From Bacteroidia bacterium (GTDB lineage: Bacteria; Bacteroidota; Bacteroidia; Bacteroidales; Prolixibacteraceae): DNA of 64,000 nt. The DNA lies in assembly GCA_026391315.1 (NCBI GenBank), contig JAPLDT010000103.1, forward strand, positions 1 through 64,000. The letters run 5' to 3'. Shown here one piece after another: positions 43,959-51,685 of this stretch. Under the pieces are notes generated by a model, which was given only the letters and a program-made list of their open reading frames with translations, did not search any database and had not been told where the DNA came from. Every line of letters begins with the position of its first letter. Position 1 is the first letter of the stretch. The position numbers and the translations under genes are program-made.

Positions 43959-44813
43959 TTACTTCAACTCCAACTCTGCCTCAGCATATACCTCTTTCTT
44001 GGTATCGCTGGGAGCTGAATAAGTAACATACAACTTGCCGGAACGATAATTTATCTTCTTATCTGTGCGCAGGTTAAGTGTGAACCGTCTGATGGTATTG
44101 GGGGTATATACTGAAATACCATTTGCCTGACCAGCCTCCGTCCTTTTACCGGAAGGGGAGATGTGAACCACACTTAAATCCCCATACTTCGACATGTTAC
44201 CAGTTCTGTTAAAGGCAATTTTGAGCGTTGGAACTGTATCATTCACAACAGAGAAGTTTAGGTCTGACAAAGTTACTTTCGAAGTATTTTCCCCGATTCG
44301 GATGATGGCCGGAATTGTAATTCCAAATACGGGAATCAAACGAACGGATACCGTCGTTGTATCTTTGCTTTTTTCCTCCTCTCCGAGAGGTTTCATATTT
44401 GGAATGGCCCTGAAATAAACATGGGAACGGTATTCCCCCGGCTTTAACTCACTGATTTTGGTGAGTTGTACCTTTACAACCTGCGATTCTTTGGGTGCAA
44501 GGATAATGCTCCTGGGATAATATCTTAAAAATTTATCGGCAAAATTTTGACCCTCATCAGGAATGGTAATCTCGGTAAAAGATCCGTCTTCGTTCATGCG
44601 GTACTGAACAAAGGAAATGTTGTAACGGGCTGTATCGCTTCCTATGTTGGCAAGGTTCAATTCGTTGGTACTTCGGGGGCCATCAAAAACTATCCTTTTG
44701 GGAAATACCATTAGGTCGCCCTGTCCATAACCGGTCGAATGGAGGCATGTGATAAGTACAACTGAACCTATCAGCATGATCCTAATTTTTGTAAGAATAG
44801 TTCCCTTTAGCAT
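43959..44813 (-). CDS. PapD-like periplasmic chaperone
   Basis: A 284-residue protein with a signal peptide (IMLIGSVVLITCLHSTGYGQ). Its first Ig-like domain reads GDLMVFPKRIVFDG, with ARYNISFVQYRMNEDGSF, YPRSIILAPKESQVVKVQL and GEYRSHVYFRAIP. The last two match the F1/G1 region of fimbrial chaperones, where alternating hydrophobic residues cap the subunit groove. A second beta domain follows (KIAFNRTGNMSKYGDL, RRFTLNLRTDKKINYRSG). It should stabilise DUF4402 subunits in the periplasm before usher-mediated assembly. It has its own promoter and follows a terminator after the DUF4402 gene upstream. Confidence 0.78.
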   Translation of the reverse strand: MLKGTILTKIRIMLIGSVVLITCLHSTGYGQGDLMVFPKRIVFDGPRSTNELNLANIGSDTARYNISFVQYRMNEDGSFTEITIPDEGQNFADKFLRYYPRSIILAPKESQVVKVQLTKISELKPGEYRSHVYFRAIPNMKPLGEEEKSKDTTTVSVRLIPVFGITIPAIIRIGENTSKVTLSDLNFSVVNDTVPTLKIAFNRTGNMSKYGDLSVVHISPSGKRTEAGQANGISVYTPNTIRRFTLNLRTDKKINYRSGKLYVTYSAPSDTKKEVYAEAELELK

Positions 44814-44894
44814 AAATAGTTAGAATAGATAAATAGGTCAAATGTTAGTCAACAAATTGTTCATCTACTATGGCAATATTACTTAAATTTCTTA

Positions 44895-44902
44895 CAAAAA
44901 TA
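44895..44902 (-). promoter_or_regulatory. -7 box of the chaperone gene
   Basis: TATTTTTG on the minus strand fits TAnnTTTG and lies 81 bases before the chaperone ATG, after the terminator of the preceding gene. Confidence 0.4.
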
Positions 44903-44934
44903 ACATTTTGCAGCAATATCTAATGGAACTAAAT

Positions 44935-44970
44935 AAAAAAAAAGGAAACGGTCTCATTTTGAGCGTTTCC
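44935..44970 (-). terminator. Intrinsic terminator after the DUF4402 gene at 45001
   Basis: GGAAACG, a 13-base loop and CGTTTCC, then nine T on the minus strand. It lies 30 bases past the stop codon and separates this subunit gene from the chaperone gene. Confidence 0.88.
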
Positions 44971-45000
44971 CCGATAATTTTCTTGATCAGTTTTTCCCAA

Positions 45001-45501
45001 TCAGTTGTAATTTAGGGTTACATTGAAGGGGGCTGTTGAATTATAATACCCCGTTGGCTGGTTTTTGGATACATTTAGGTTAGCGCTGACGCTAATCCTT
45101 TGTGCTCCGTTGTCGGTATTTGAAATCATGGCAGTTTCACTGGTGAAATTGTTGACCGTTACACTGTTGGCGCTTTCGTTCAGCAAAACTACCGGCTGGT
45201 TTTGGACCGTAATAGCATAGGTGTTATTTTTTCCGGTAACCTGGAAAGCTGCAACAGTAGTTTTTCCGTTTTGTGAGAGATTGACGTTTTCAGCTGAATT
45301 GATATTTTGTACAGACAATGCGTTTGAAGAAGCGCCTTTTGTAGCAATTATTTCACCTGCACTCAGATCCATCTCCTTGATCATGGCTGCGGGAGCCACA
45401 ACAGTTGCGTAGATGTTGGCATAGGCTGTTGCCTGTGCTTTCACTTCAAGCTGGAAGAGGGTTATCAGAAGAATAAGTGAGATGAATAATTTTGCTTTCA
45501 T
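45001..45501 (-). CDS. DUF4402 protein, putative fimbrial subunit
   Basis: A 166-residue protein with a signal peptide (MKAKLFISLILLITLFQLEVKAQ) followed by the DUF4402 domain: an alternating N-terminal strand (ATAYANIYATVVAPAAMIKE), MDLSAGEI, NNTYAITVQNQPVVLL, and the terminal strand GYYNSTAPFNVTLNYN. It is monocistronic, between a -7 box and a strong terminator, and stands upstream of the chaperone. The neighbouring NarL-type regulator and kinase make a second, sigma-54-independent control plausible. It could be the major subunit, judging by its strong isolated unit. Confidence 0.85.
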   Translation of the reverse strand: MKAKLFISLILLITLFQLEVKAQATAYANIYATVVAPAAMIKEMDLSAGEIIATKGASSNALSVQNINSAENVNLSQNGKTTVAAFQVTGKNNTYAITVQNQPVVLLNESANSVTVNNFTSETAMISNTDNGAQRISVSANLNVSKNQPTGYYNSTAPFNVTLNYN

Positions 45502-45528
45502 GATCTTTTTGGTGATCTTTTATGAAAG

Positions 45529-45536
45529 CAAAGTTA
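45529..45536 (-). promoter_or_regulatory. Promoter of the DUF4402 gene at 45001
   Basis: TAACTTTG on the minus strand is a TAnnTTTG box 28 bases before the ATG. The same stretch also reads CGGCTATAACTTTGC, which has sigma-54-like GG/GC spacing, but no TTGTGCGG site lies upstream, so the -7 reading is preferred. Confidence 0.5.
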
Positions 45537-45602
45537 TAGCCGCGGCACTCCGCGGGAAATCAGGAAACCGGAGGATCAATGTGGGGGAATGGATGTTTCG
45601 GA

Positions 45603-45621
45603 TGTAGGGGTTTTACCTACA
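45603..45621. promoter_or_regulatory. Inverted repeat TGTAGG-N7-CCTACA
   Basis: A perfect 6-bp dyad centred about 90 bases upstream of the predicted start of the DUF4402 unit and 260 bases from the NarL-type regulator gene. It is a candidate site for that regulator. Confidence 0.4.
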
Positions 45622-45659
45622 AGAAAGAGGGAGACGACTGGGACGACTGGGACGAGGGG

Positions 45660-45825
45660 AAAATGAACCGGTCCCCGAGCGGGGTGGTTCCTGAGCGAAT
45701 TCGAAAGGGAGAGGGGGAGAAGGGGCGACCGGACTCCGAAGATTAGTTCCCTGAGCAGCGCTGCCCTGAGCTTGTCGAAGGGTCAAAATATTTTTAGCAG
45801 GAAGCTACCGGTCCCTGAGCCTGTC
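45660..45825. repeat. REP cluster, partly degenerate
   Basis: Cores such as CCCTGAGCTTGTCGAAGGG and CCCTGAGCCTGTCGAAGGG with GGT edges, plus degenerate copies, fill the gap between the DUF4402 promoter region and the NarL-type regulator. No gene is seen. Confidence 0.8.
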
Positions 45826-45879
45826 GAAGGGGAAGATGAGAAGAAAATGAGAGGGTGTGAGGATGGGAAGTAGGAATCT

Positions 45880-46509
45880 CTATTCAATCAATTTATTCCG
45901 TAAGGCATAAATCGTTAAATCCGCATTCTTTTTAAGTTGCATCTTTTCCATGATCCTGGCACGATAAGTCGCTACAGTCTTGTCGGAAAGGAAGATAGCT
46001 GCTGCTATTTCGGTCACCGATATCCCTTTGGCCAACATGATCATGACCTGGAACTCCCTTTCTGAAAGCGATTCGTGCAGAGAGTTCAGGTTGGGATTGA
46101 TCTCTTCGAACAACAACTTTTCGGCAAAGGCTGCCGAAACATATTTTCCGCCGGCTGCAATCTTCCGGATAGCCATGGTCAGCTCTTCAAAAGCGCTGTC
46201 CTTGGAGAGGTAACCCGATGCGCCCAATTTGAAAGCCCTGACGGCATATTGTTCCTGTGGATGAAAACTCAGCATCAGCACCCTTGCTTTATCACCTCTG
46301 TTTTTAAGGCGTTGCAGCAGATCAAGTCCCGAAATTTCAGGCATGGAAATATCCAGGATCACCAGGTCATACTCAACTTTATTCATTTTGGTCAATGCCT
46401 CCTGGCCATCACTGGCTTCATCAATCTGAGTGACTTCAGGAAGCGTCCTGACAATCTGTTTTACACCTTCTCGTACGATGGCATGATCATCGGCAATTAG
46501 AATCTTCAT
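45880..46509 (-). CDS. NarL/FixJ-family response regulator
   Basis: A 209-residue regulator. The receiver is MKILIADDHAIVREG with phosphoacceptor Asp53 in VILDISMPEISG and Lys in GYLSKDS. The LuxR-type HTH spans about residues 143-205 (LSEREFQVMIMLAKGIS, VTEIAAAIFLSDKTVATYRARI). It lies 18 bases downstream of a kinase with a DegS/NarX-type dimerisation domain, which is its likely partner. Its targets may include the DUF4402 gene 380 bases away, where a dyad is visible. Confidence 0.94.
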   Translation of the reverse strand: MKILIADDHAIVREGVKQIVRTLPEVTQIDEASDGQEALTKMNKVEYDLVILDISMPEISGLDLLQRLKNRGDKARVLMLSFHPQEQYAVRAFKLGASGYLSKDSAFEELTMAIRKIAAGGKYVSAAFAEKLLFEEINPNLNSLHESLSEREFQVMIMLAKGISVTEIAAAIFLSDKTVATYRARIMEKMQLKKNADLTIYALRNKLIE

Positions 46510-46527
46510 TGGTAAGAAATATAAATT

Positions 46528-47625
46528 TTATTTTAAATTCCATTGTGGTATCATAATCGACAAACGAGTACCCTTGGGAGCTGCGTTGCTGAACAAGATT
46601 GTTCCCCCGCAATAGCGGGCGCGTTCCCTCATGCCAAAGAGCCCCATCGATTTATTGGTCTCAACATTGTTGAAATCAAAACCGGTACCATTGTCTTCAA
46701 CAATCATTTCCAGCCAATCGTCCAGGTTCTTCAAATATACCTGAACAACAGAGGCTTTGGCATGCCGGACTACGTTTGTTATTGCCTCCTGCAAAATTCT
46801 GAAAAGAGCAAGATTCGTGTTGAAATCTTCCTGCAAAGGTTCATCGAGTTGTAATTTTATTTCCAATCCGGTACGCTCTCTCTGTTCCTTGATATACCAG
46901 TCAATGGCAGCGGTTAAGCCAAGGTCCTGCAATAATTTGGGATGTAGTTCGGCCGAAATGGATTGAACCTTCTTGATCACCTGGTTTGTAGTCTCAATCA
47001 TGCGACCAATTCTGGAGGCCTGAACTTCCCGATTTCCTGAATTTTCCTTTACCCAGTTCAGGTCCATTTTCATGGCTGTCATGGCCTGGCCAAGTTCATC
47101 GTGGATCATCAGGGATATCCAGGCCCGCTCTTCTTCGCGAACATTGATTAGGTGGTGATTAAGAAGCTCCAACTCCTTTTTCCCTTTTAGAATTTCAAGT
47201 TCAGAGCGAAGCAACTCTTCACGACTTTCAATGATCTCCTGTTTTTGCGAAAATAGCTGGAGAAATATATGGATTTTGCTAATTAATATTTTGCGGTTCA
47301 ACGGTTTGATGATATAGTCAACTGCGCCTGATTTATATCCGGTTTCGATTTGGGTGTTATCAGGGAATGCCGCAGTGAGAAAGATGATTGGAACCTGACT
47401 TGGATGTGACCTATTGATCTCAGCAGCTAATTCATAACCATTCATCCCGGGCATCTGTACATCAAGGATAGCGAGGGCCAGCTCTTTCCCTTTTATTTTA
47501 GCCAGCGCATCATCGCCGGAATCAGCCTCAATCATATTGGCATCCACCCCTTTCATGATAATTTTCAGATAGGTTAGATTGGATGGAATATCGTCAACAA
47601 TCAGGATATTTGGCAAATTTTTCAT
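46528..47625 (-). CDS. Receiver-fused histidine kinase (HisKA_3, NarX/DegS type)
   Basis: A 365-residue soluble protein. The N-terminal receiver (ILIVDDIPSN, phosphoacceptor Asp55 in AILDVQMPGMNG, Lys in YIIKPLNRK) is followed by a coiled coil (about 120-160) and a HisKA_3 domain with phosphoacceptor His175 in SLMIHDELGQ. An HATPase domain follows (LQEAITNVVRHAKA, VEDNGTGFD, GLFGMRERARYCGG). It has no membrane segment, so its input probably comes through the receiver from another kinase. It is co-transcribed with the NarL-type regulator downstream. Confidence 0.92.
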   Translation of the reverse strand: MKNLPNILIVDDIPSNLTYLKIIMKGVDANMIEADSGDDALAKIKGKELALAILDVQMPGMNGYELAAEINRSHPSQVPIIFLTAAFPDNTQIETGYKSGAVDYIIKPLNRKILISKIHIFLQLFSQKQEIIESREELLRSELEILKGKKELELLNHHLINVREEERAWISLMIHDELGQAMTAMKMDLNWVKENSGNREVQASRIGRMIETTNQVIKKVQSISAELHPKLLQDLGLTAAIDWYIKEQRERTGLEIKLQLDEPLQEDFNTNLALFRILQEAITNVVRHAKASVVQVYLKNLDDWLEMIVEDNGTGFDFNNVETNKSMGLFGMRERARYCGGTILFSNAAPKGTRLSIMIPQWNLK

Positions 47626-47689
47626 TGAGAATTGGTTGTACTACCAAATTTAGGGATTAATTTCGAATAACGGAGCGGGGATCGAATTT

Positions 47690-47845
47690 TTTTGTCCCCC
47701 CGGTCCTTCCAACTTCTCTCAATACCCCTCGACTTCGCTCGGGGACCGGATGGCTTCGATCAACGCCCCACGACCCCGAGCGGAGCCGAGGGGTCAAGGT
47801 TTTCGGTGCGACCCCGGTCCCCGAGCGAAGCCGAGGGGTGTTGAT
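47690..47845. repeat. REP cluster
   Basis: Cores CCCCTCGACTTCGCTCGGGG, CCCCGAGCGGAGCCGAGGGG and CCCCGAGCGAAGCCGAGGGG in both orientations. The remainder of the 47626-47972 gap holds a hairpin at 47919-47949 and no gene. Confidence 0.85.
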
Positions 47846-47918
47846 TGCAGCGTGGCCGCCTTGCGGTGATGGGCATTACAGCGAAGCCCTTTGCTTTCGA
47901 AATCGTCCTAAACGAACA

Positions 47919-47949
47919 ACCCCCAACCCTTTTTTTCAAGGTCGGGGGT
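47919..47949 (-). terminator. Hairpin after the second DUF4402 gene of cassette 3
   Basis: On the minus strand ACCCCCGACC pairs with GGTTGGGGGT over ~10 bp (one G-T pair) with an A-rich loop. No T-run follows, so termination strength is uncertain. A degenerate form lies after the matching gene near 49620-49665. Confidence 0.55.
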
Positions 47950-47972
47950 ACACGCAAAATCATGAAAATATT

Positions 47973-48548
47973 TTAATTGAAGTTCACAGTAACAGGGAAT
48001 GGCGCGGTGGATGCATATTGTCCCAAACCCTGGTCGGCCTCAACATAAAGGGTGGCCCCAACCGAAAGCTGACCTAAACCATTGACCAACGTACCCTTTT
48101 GGCTGGAAGCAGGATTGCTGGTGAAATTACCAACTCGCATGGTTTTACCATCTTCATTCATCAGCACTACATCATTGGTAGGAAGTGTGATGGTATATTC
48201 GGTAAACATTCGGACTGTATTTGGATTGTTGCCTAAATTATCAGATACCTCAAAAGTTGCCGTAGAAGTGGTGTTGGCTGAGCTTTGGAGTGCAACGCTA
48301 CCAGTTGATATCGGTTTTCCCCCGTCGGGTGGCAACATAACTGTACCCTTCGTTCCCGAAACAATGCTCCCAAAGTGCATGTCGCGCATCTTGGTAATCA
48401 CGATGGGGGAGACCACAACACAGGTGATGTTCGCGTAGGCCACATTCGACGCCAGCACCGGTATAACTTGTGCCTTTGTATTGGAATGGATGGTCAATAA
48501 CAACCCAGCAACAGCTAATATGTTGATAATCTTTTTGATAGGATGCAA
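47973..48548 (-). CDS. DUF4402 protein, type B, cassette 3
   Basis: A 191-residue protein, paralogous to the one at 49681. Signal peptide core IINILAVAGLLLTIHSNTKAQ, DUF4402 domain (ITCVVVSPIVITKMRDMHFG, TFEVSDNLGNNP, EYTITLPTNDVVLMNEDGK), terminal strand YASTAPFPVTVNFN. No ATG is available: TTG at 48548 is used here, and an ATC at 48539 occupies the position where the signal peptide would normally begin. A TTG at 48587 lies inside a terminator-like hairpin and is unlikely. It follows the type A gene in the same cassette and is probably expressed at a lower level. Confidence 0.8.
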   Translation of the reverse strand: MHPIKKIINILAVAGLLLTIHSNTKAQVIPVLASNVAYANITCVVVSPIVITKMRDMHFGSIVSGTKGTVMLPPDGGKPISTGSVALQSSANTTSTATFEVSDNLGNNPNTVRMFTEYTITLPTNDVVLMNEDGKTMRVGNFTSNPASSQKGTLVNGLGQLSVGATLYVEADQGLGQYASTAPFPVTVNFN

Positions 48549-48573
48549 ATTTAGGTAAAAACAATTAGGATCT

Positions 48574-48602
48574 AAAAGAAGCTGCAATTAGCAGCTTCTT
48601 TT
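48574..48602 (-). terminator. Terminator-like hairpin between type A and type B genes (cassette 3)
   Basis: AAAAGAAGCTGC and GCAGCTTCTTTT form a perfect 12-bp stem with a 5-base loop, directly after the type A stop. A degraded version lies in the other copy at about 50283-50310. It would reduce read-through into the type B gene. Confidence 0.75.
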
Positions 48603-48617
48603 GAGATATTTTTCCGG

Positions 48618-49133
48618 TTAGTTGTAGTTAACTGTTACAGTAAATGGAGTACCTGAGGTATAGACACCTGCCAACTGGCTGGCACCAACGTTCAAAGTTG
48701 CACCAACTGTAACAGTTTGCAATCCACCCGCACTTAACGTTCCTGTTGGAGTTGGGCTGCTTGTAAATGTTCCGGCAGTCATGGTATTAGTTAAATTGGT
48801 ATGCGTAAGGGTAACTGGGGTTAAACCAACAGGTAAAGTGATAGAATAGGTGTAATTTGCTTGACCTGTAATATCAAAAGAAGCTGCAGTTACAGTACCT
48901 GCAGTAGCGGGCGTCGTTGCTCCACCTGTTACTGATCGAGTGCCGGCAGGTGCTAATATAACAGTACCAAGAGATCCATTAACTGAAACATTACCAAAAT
49001 TCATGTCTATTGTTTTAGTAATGGTAATTGGCGTGACAATTGTGGCTGTTGAAGTTGCTGTAGCATTAACTTGCGCATAACTGCTAACTCCGAATCCGGC
49101 CACCGCGATAAAAAGAATAAATAATTTTTTCAT
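48618..49133 (-). CDS. DUF4402 protein, type A, cassette 3
   Basis: A 171-residue protein with a signal peptide (MKKLFILFIAVAGFGVSSYAQ). The DUF4402 domain has a TSTATIVTPITITKTI strand, MNFGNVSV, YTYSITLP and FTSSPTPTGTLSAGG. The terminal strand GVYTSGTPFTVTVNYN carries the Gly-x-Tyr and alternating hydrophobics seen in chaperone-usher subunits. It is about 75-80 percent alike to the type A protein at 50324. It follows a winged-helix gene by 60 bases and precedes an attenuator-like hairpin and the type B gene. It is likely the more abundant subunit of the pair. Confidence 0.88.
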   Translation of the reverse strand: MKKLFILFIAVAGFGVSSYAQVNATATSTATIVTPITITKTIDMNFGNVSVNGSLGTVILAPAGTRSVTGGATTPATAGTVTAASFDITGQANYTYSITLPVGLTPVTLTHTNLTNTMTAGTFTSSPTPTGTLSAGGLQTVTVGATLNVGASQLAGVYTSGTPFTVTVNYN

Positions 49134-49193
49134 GATTTCTAAGGTTTTTTGTTTTTAATTTTTGCGTTTTTGCGTTTTTCTATTTTAAATCTT

Positions 49194-49382
49194 TTATTTT
49201 TTGTATTCTATATGGTTGACAGGGTAGTATCTGTTCTCTATCTTCTCGACCCTTCCTTCGTTCAATAATTTCCTTGTTACATAACCCAACCGAAGCCTGC
49301 TTTGTTGCAGGGTCTCTTCCATCTCGGCGATTTTGACCCCGCCTGCATTTGCATTGATGTATTTTTCGATCAGCTCTTCCAT
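49194..49382 (-). CDS. Small winged-helix protein, cassette 3
   Basis: A 62-residue protein: MEELIEKYINANAGGVKIAE, MEETLQQSRLRLGYVTRKLL, NEGRVEKIENRYYPV. The pattern helix, helix-turn-helix (GVKIAEMEE to SRLRLGYV) and a basic hairpin ending in NRYYP is that of a minimal winged helix. The ATG at 49382 matches the paralogues; a TTG at 49403 would add seven residues. It is the first gene after a sigma-54-like promoter and precedes subunit genes, so an autoregulatory or subunit-switching role is possible. I know no named family for it. Confidence 0.75.
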   Translation of the reverse strand: MEELIEKYINANAGGVKIAEMEETLQQSRLRLGYVTRKLLNEGRVEKIENRYYPVNHIEYKK

Positions 49383-49429
49383 TTTGATATCAATCGAATC
49401 CAATTATTTGATCCGGTGATAGTAACTTC

Positions 49430-49444
49430 ACAAAAGGTATACCA
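49430..49444 (-). promoter_or_regulatory. Sigma-54-like promoter, cassette 3
   Basis: TGGTATACCTTTTGT on the minus strand, with TGG and TTG at -24/-12 spacing, 48 bases before the winged-helix ATG. It aligns base for base with the cassette 2 promoter. An imperfect TAnnTTTG reading (TACCTTTTG) is an alternative. Confidence 0.5.
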
Positions 49445-49581
49445 TTTTGAATATAGCAATGTTTTTTATTTCAGAGATGATTTTTAAATAACAGATATAC
49501 AAGCAGATATAATATTCTATTTATTTTAATTCTAAACATCTATTTGATTTATAGACCTTTCTAACGCTCTTGCATTCGGGG

Positions 49582-49612
49582 GTGTGCGGGTGAAATAGTA
49601 CATTTGTGCGGG
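49582..49612. promoter_or_regulatory. Upstream activator sites, cassette 3
   Basis: GTGTGCGGG (49582) and TTGTGCGGG (49604), direct repeats 22 bp apart, about 165-195 bp upstream of the predicted start. They occupy the same position as in cassette 2. Confidence 0.55.
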
Positions 49613-49680
49613 GGGAGGGGCTCAAACGACCAACCCGGCCTCTTTTCAAAGGTCGGGGGTGTTCGCAAAAAAAAAATATT

Positions 49681-50247
49681 TTAATTAAAATTCACCGTAA
49701 CCGGGAATGGCGAGGCGGATGCGTATTGTCCCAAACCCTGGTCGGCCTCAAAATATAGGGTGGCCCCAACCGAAAGCTGGCCTATCCCGTTGACCAATGT
49801 ACCCTTTTGGGTGGAAGCCGGATTGCTGTTGAAATTACCAACACGCATTGTTTTTCCATCTTCATTCACCAGTACTACATCATTGGTAGGTAAGGTGATG
49901 GTGTATTCGGTAAACATGTGAACGGCATTTGGATTGTTGCCCAGGTTGTCGGATACCTCAAAAGTTGCTGTAGATGTTGTGTTGGCTGTACTTGGAATTC
50001 CGGCGCTACCAGTTGATATCGGCTTTCCCCCGTCGGACGGCAACATAATTGTACCCTTCGATCCCGATACGATGTTCCCAAAGTGCATGTCGCGCAACTT
50101 GGTGATCACGATAGGGGAGACCACAACACAGGTGATGTTCGCATAGGCTACATTCGACGCCAGCACCGGTATAACTTGTGCCTTTGTATTGGAATGGATG
50201 ATCAATAACAACCCGGCAACAGCTAATATGTGGATAATCTTTTTGAT
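49681..50247 (-). CDS. DUF4402 protein, type B, cassette 2
   Basis: A 188-residue protein if started at ATC 50247, which heads the signal peptide IKKIIHILAVAGLLL and is preceded by an in-frame TAG about 12 codons further up. No ATG, GTG or TTG exists between that stop and TTG 50211, and starting at 50211 leaves too short a signal peptide (MLLIIHSNTKAQ). The domain is nearly the same as the type B protein of cassette 3 (MHFGNIVSGSKGT, EYTITLPTNDVVLVNEDGK, SPFPVTVNFN). It may be a gene with a rare start codon or a start-less copy losing function. Confidence 0.7.
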   Translation of the reverse strand: MKKIIHILAVAGLLLIIHSNTKAQVIPVLASNVAYANITCVVVSPIVITKLRDMHFGNIVSGSKGTIMLPSDGGKPISTGSAGIPSTANTTSTATFEVSDNLGNNPNAVHMFTEYTITLPTNDVVLVNEDGKTMRVGNFNSNPASTQKGTLVNGIGQLSVGATLYFEADQGLGQYASASPFPVTVNFN

Positions 50248-50323
50248 AGGGTACGAATTTGAATGAAAAAACTGGGTCTAAATAAAGCTGCAGTTAGCGG
50301 CTGTTTTTAAGATATTTTTCCGG

Positions 50324-50833
50324 TTAGTTGTAGTTAACAGTTACAGTAAATGGAGTACCTGAAGTATAAACACCTGCCAACTGGCTTGCACCAACATGCA
50401 AAGTTGCACCAACTGTAAGCGTTTGAGCGCCACCGGCACTTAAAGTTCCTGTTGGGGTTGGGCTGCTGGTCCAGGTATCGGCAGTCATGGTATTTATCGT
50501 ATTGGTATGGGTGAGCGTAGTTGCTGTACCAGGCAGGGTGATAGAATAGGTGTAGTTACCTTGACCGGCAATACCAAAAGAAGCTGAAGTTACAGTACCT
50601 GCTGTAACGGGAACTGTTACGCCACCAGTTGCTGACCGCGAATTGGCAGGAGTCAATATAACTGTACCCGCAGTTCCGTTGACAGAAATGTTTCCAAAAT
50701 TCATATCAACATTCTTTGTAATTGTTATGGGGGTAACAATGGTTGCGGTCGAAGTTGCTGTAGCGCTTACTTGCGCATAACTACCAACACTGAATCCGGC
50801 TACCGCGATAAAAAGGATAAATAACTTTTTCAT
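50324..50833 (-). CDS. DUF4402 protein, type A, cassette 2
   Basis: A 169-residue paralogue of the type A protein at 48618, with signal peptide MKKLFILFIAVAGFSVGSYA, strands TATIVTPITITKNVDMNFGN, NYTYSITLPG, LSAGGAQTLTVGATL and end GVYTSGTPFTVTVNYN. Differences from the paralogue concentrate in the middle loops, as expected for surface-exposed subunit faces. It follows the winged-helix gene by 48 bases. Confidence 0.88.
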   Translation of the reverse strand: MKKLFILFIAVAGFSVGSYAQVSATATSTATIVTPITITKNVDMNFGNISVNGTAGTVILTPANSRSATGGVTVPVTAGTVTSASFGIAGQGNYTYSITLPGTATTLTHTNTINTMTADTWTSSPTPTGTLSAGGAQTLTVGATLHVGASQLAGVYTSGTPFTVTVNYN

Positions 50834-50881
50834 GATTTCTAAGGTTTTTTTTATTTTTTTGAGCTTTCTATTTTAAATCTT

Positions 50882-51070
50882 TTATTTATTGTAATCTATG
50901 TGGTTGACAGGGTAGTATCTGTTCTCTTTCTTCTCAACCCTTCCTTCATTCAATAATTTTCTGGTAACATAACCCAAGCGAAGTCTGCTCTGTTGCAGTG
51001 TCTCTTCCATCTCGGCGATTTTGACTCCGTCTGCATTTGCATTGATGTATTTTTCGATCAGCTCTTCCAT
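50882..51070 (-). CDS. Small winged-helix protein, cassette 2
   Basis: A 62-residue paralogue almost identical to the cassette 3 protein (MEELIEKYINANADGVKIAE, SRLRLGYVTRKLLNEG, KENRYYPVNHIDY). It starts 48 bases after a sigma-54-like promoter. The near identity of the pair points to recent duplication. Confidence 0.77.
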   Translation of the reverse strand: MEELIEKYINANADGVKIAEMEETLQQSRLRLGYVTRKLLNEGRVEKKENRYYPVNHIDYNK

Positions 51071-51117
51071 TTTGGTATTAAGCGAACCCTCTTAAATGGT
51101 TCGGTGAAAAGAACTAA

Positions 51118-51132
51118 ACAAAAGGTATGCCA
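51118..51132 (-). promoter_or_regulatory. Sigma-54-like promoter, cassette 2
   Basis: TGGCATACCTTTTGT on the minus strand; TGGCA fits the -24 element and TTG the -12 element at the right spacing. The ATG is 48 bases downstream. Confidence 0.6.
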
Positions 51133-51267
51133 ATTTTATAATTATATCATTATTTATTTTGTATATAATTTTAAATATATTATACACAGATAGATATAAA
51201 AATGTAATTGATTTAATTCTAAATAATAATTTATTTCATGGTCCTTTCTAACCCTCTTACATTCAGG

Positions 51268-51298
51268 GTGTGCGGGCGAAATAACACAGTTGTGCGGG
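51268..51298. promoter_or_regulatory. Upstream activator sites, cassette 2
   Basis: GTGTGCGGG (51268) and TTGTGCGGG (51290) repeated on two helical turns, about 160-190 bp upstream of the predicted start. Confidence 0.55.
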
Positions 51299-51317
51299 GG
51301 GATGACGACTGGGGGCC

Positions 51318-51550
51318 GGAGAGGCTCCGCTCCTCGTCCTCTAGCCCCGAGCGGAGCCGAGGGGCAATGTTTTTTTGAGCGACCCCGGTCCCCGAGCGAA
51401 GTGGTACCCTGAGCGAAGCCGAAGGGCCGAGGGGTGTTGATTTCAGTACGGTCGTAAAGCAGTGATTGGCAGTGCATCGTAGCCGAGGGGTAATGGGAGT
51501 TGCTCCAATGCCGGGTAGGGATGAATATAGTGCTTAGCCGAGGGGTGATA
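51318..51550. repeat. REP cluster between cassettes 1 and 2
   Basis: Cores CCCCGAGCGGAGCCGAGGGG, a split core interrupted by CCCTGAGCGAAGCCGAAGGG, and one GTTGCTCCAATG-type unit. The rest of 51133-51625 is AT-rich spacer next to the promoter and contains no gene. Confidence 0.8.
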
Positions 51551-51625
51551 GGACAATGAAACTGAGCGTCCTACTAGTCCTAAATGTCCTGCGAGACCTG
51601 TAGATGAGGTGCCGATCGGACTTAG

Positions 51626-51662
51626 GAAAAAAAAAAAGGAAACCCCGAATTGGAAGTTTCCT
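51626..51662 (-). terminator. Intrinsic terminator of cassette 1
   Basis: On the minus strand AGGAAAC, a 12-base loop and GTTTCCT, followed by at least eleven T. It lies 23 bases after the DUF4402 stop. Confidence 0.92.
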
Positions 51663-51685
51663 CTTAATATGAATTGTGTGAACAG

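Larger units (their letters stand above)
47973..51298 (-). repeat. Tandem segmental duplication of a winged-helix/DUF4402 cassette
   Basis: Two units of about 1.65 kb, offset 1.69-1.71 kb, each containing activator sites, sigma-54-like promoter, winged-helix gene, type A gene, hairpin and type B gene in the same order. Unit 2 is 49681-51298 and unit 3 is 47973-49612. Confidence 0.88.

Noticed and set aside
43813-44022. Plus-strand frame of 69 codons over the 56-bp array
   Set aside because: It translates the tandem repeat and the antisense of the chaperone end.
45525-45545. A fifth sigma-54 promoter at the DUF4402 gene 45001
   Set aside because: GG/GC spacing is right, but the -24 element is poor, TAnnTTTG fits better, and no TTGTGCGG site is upstream.
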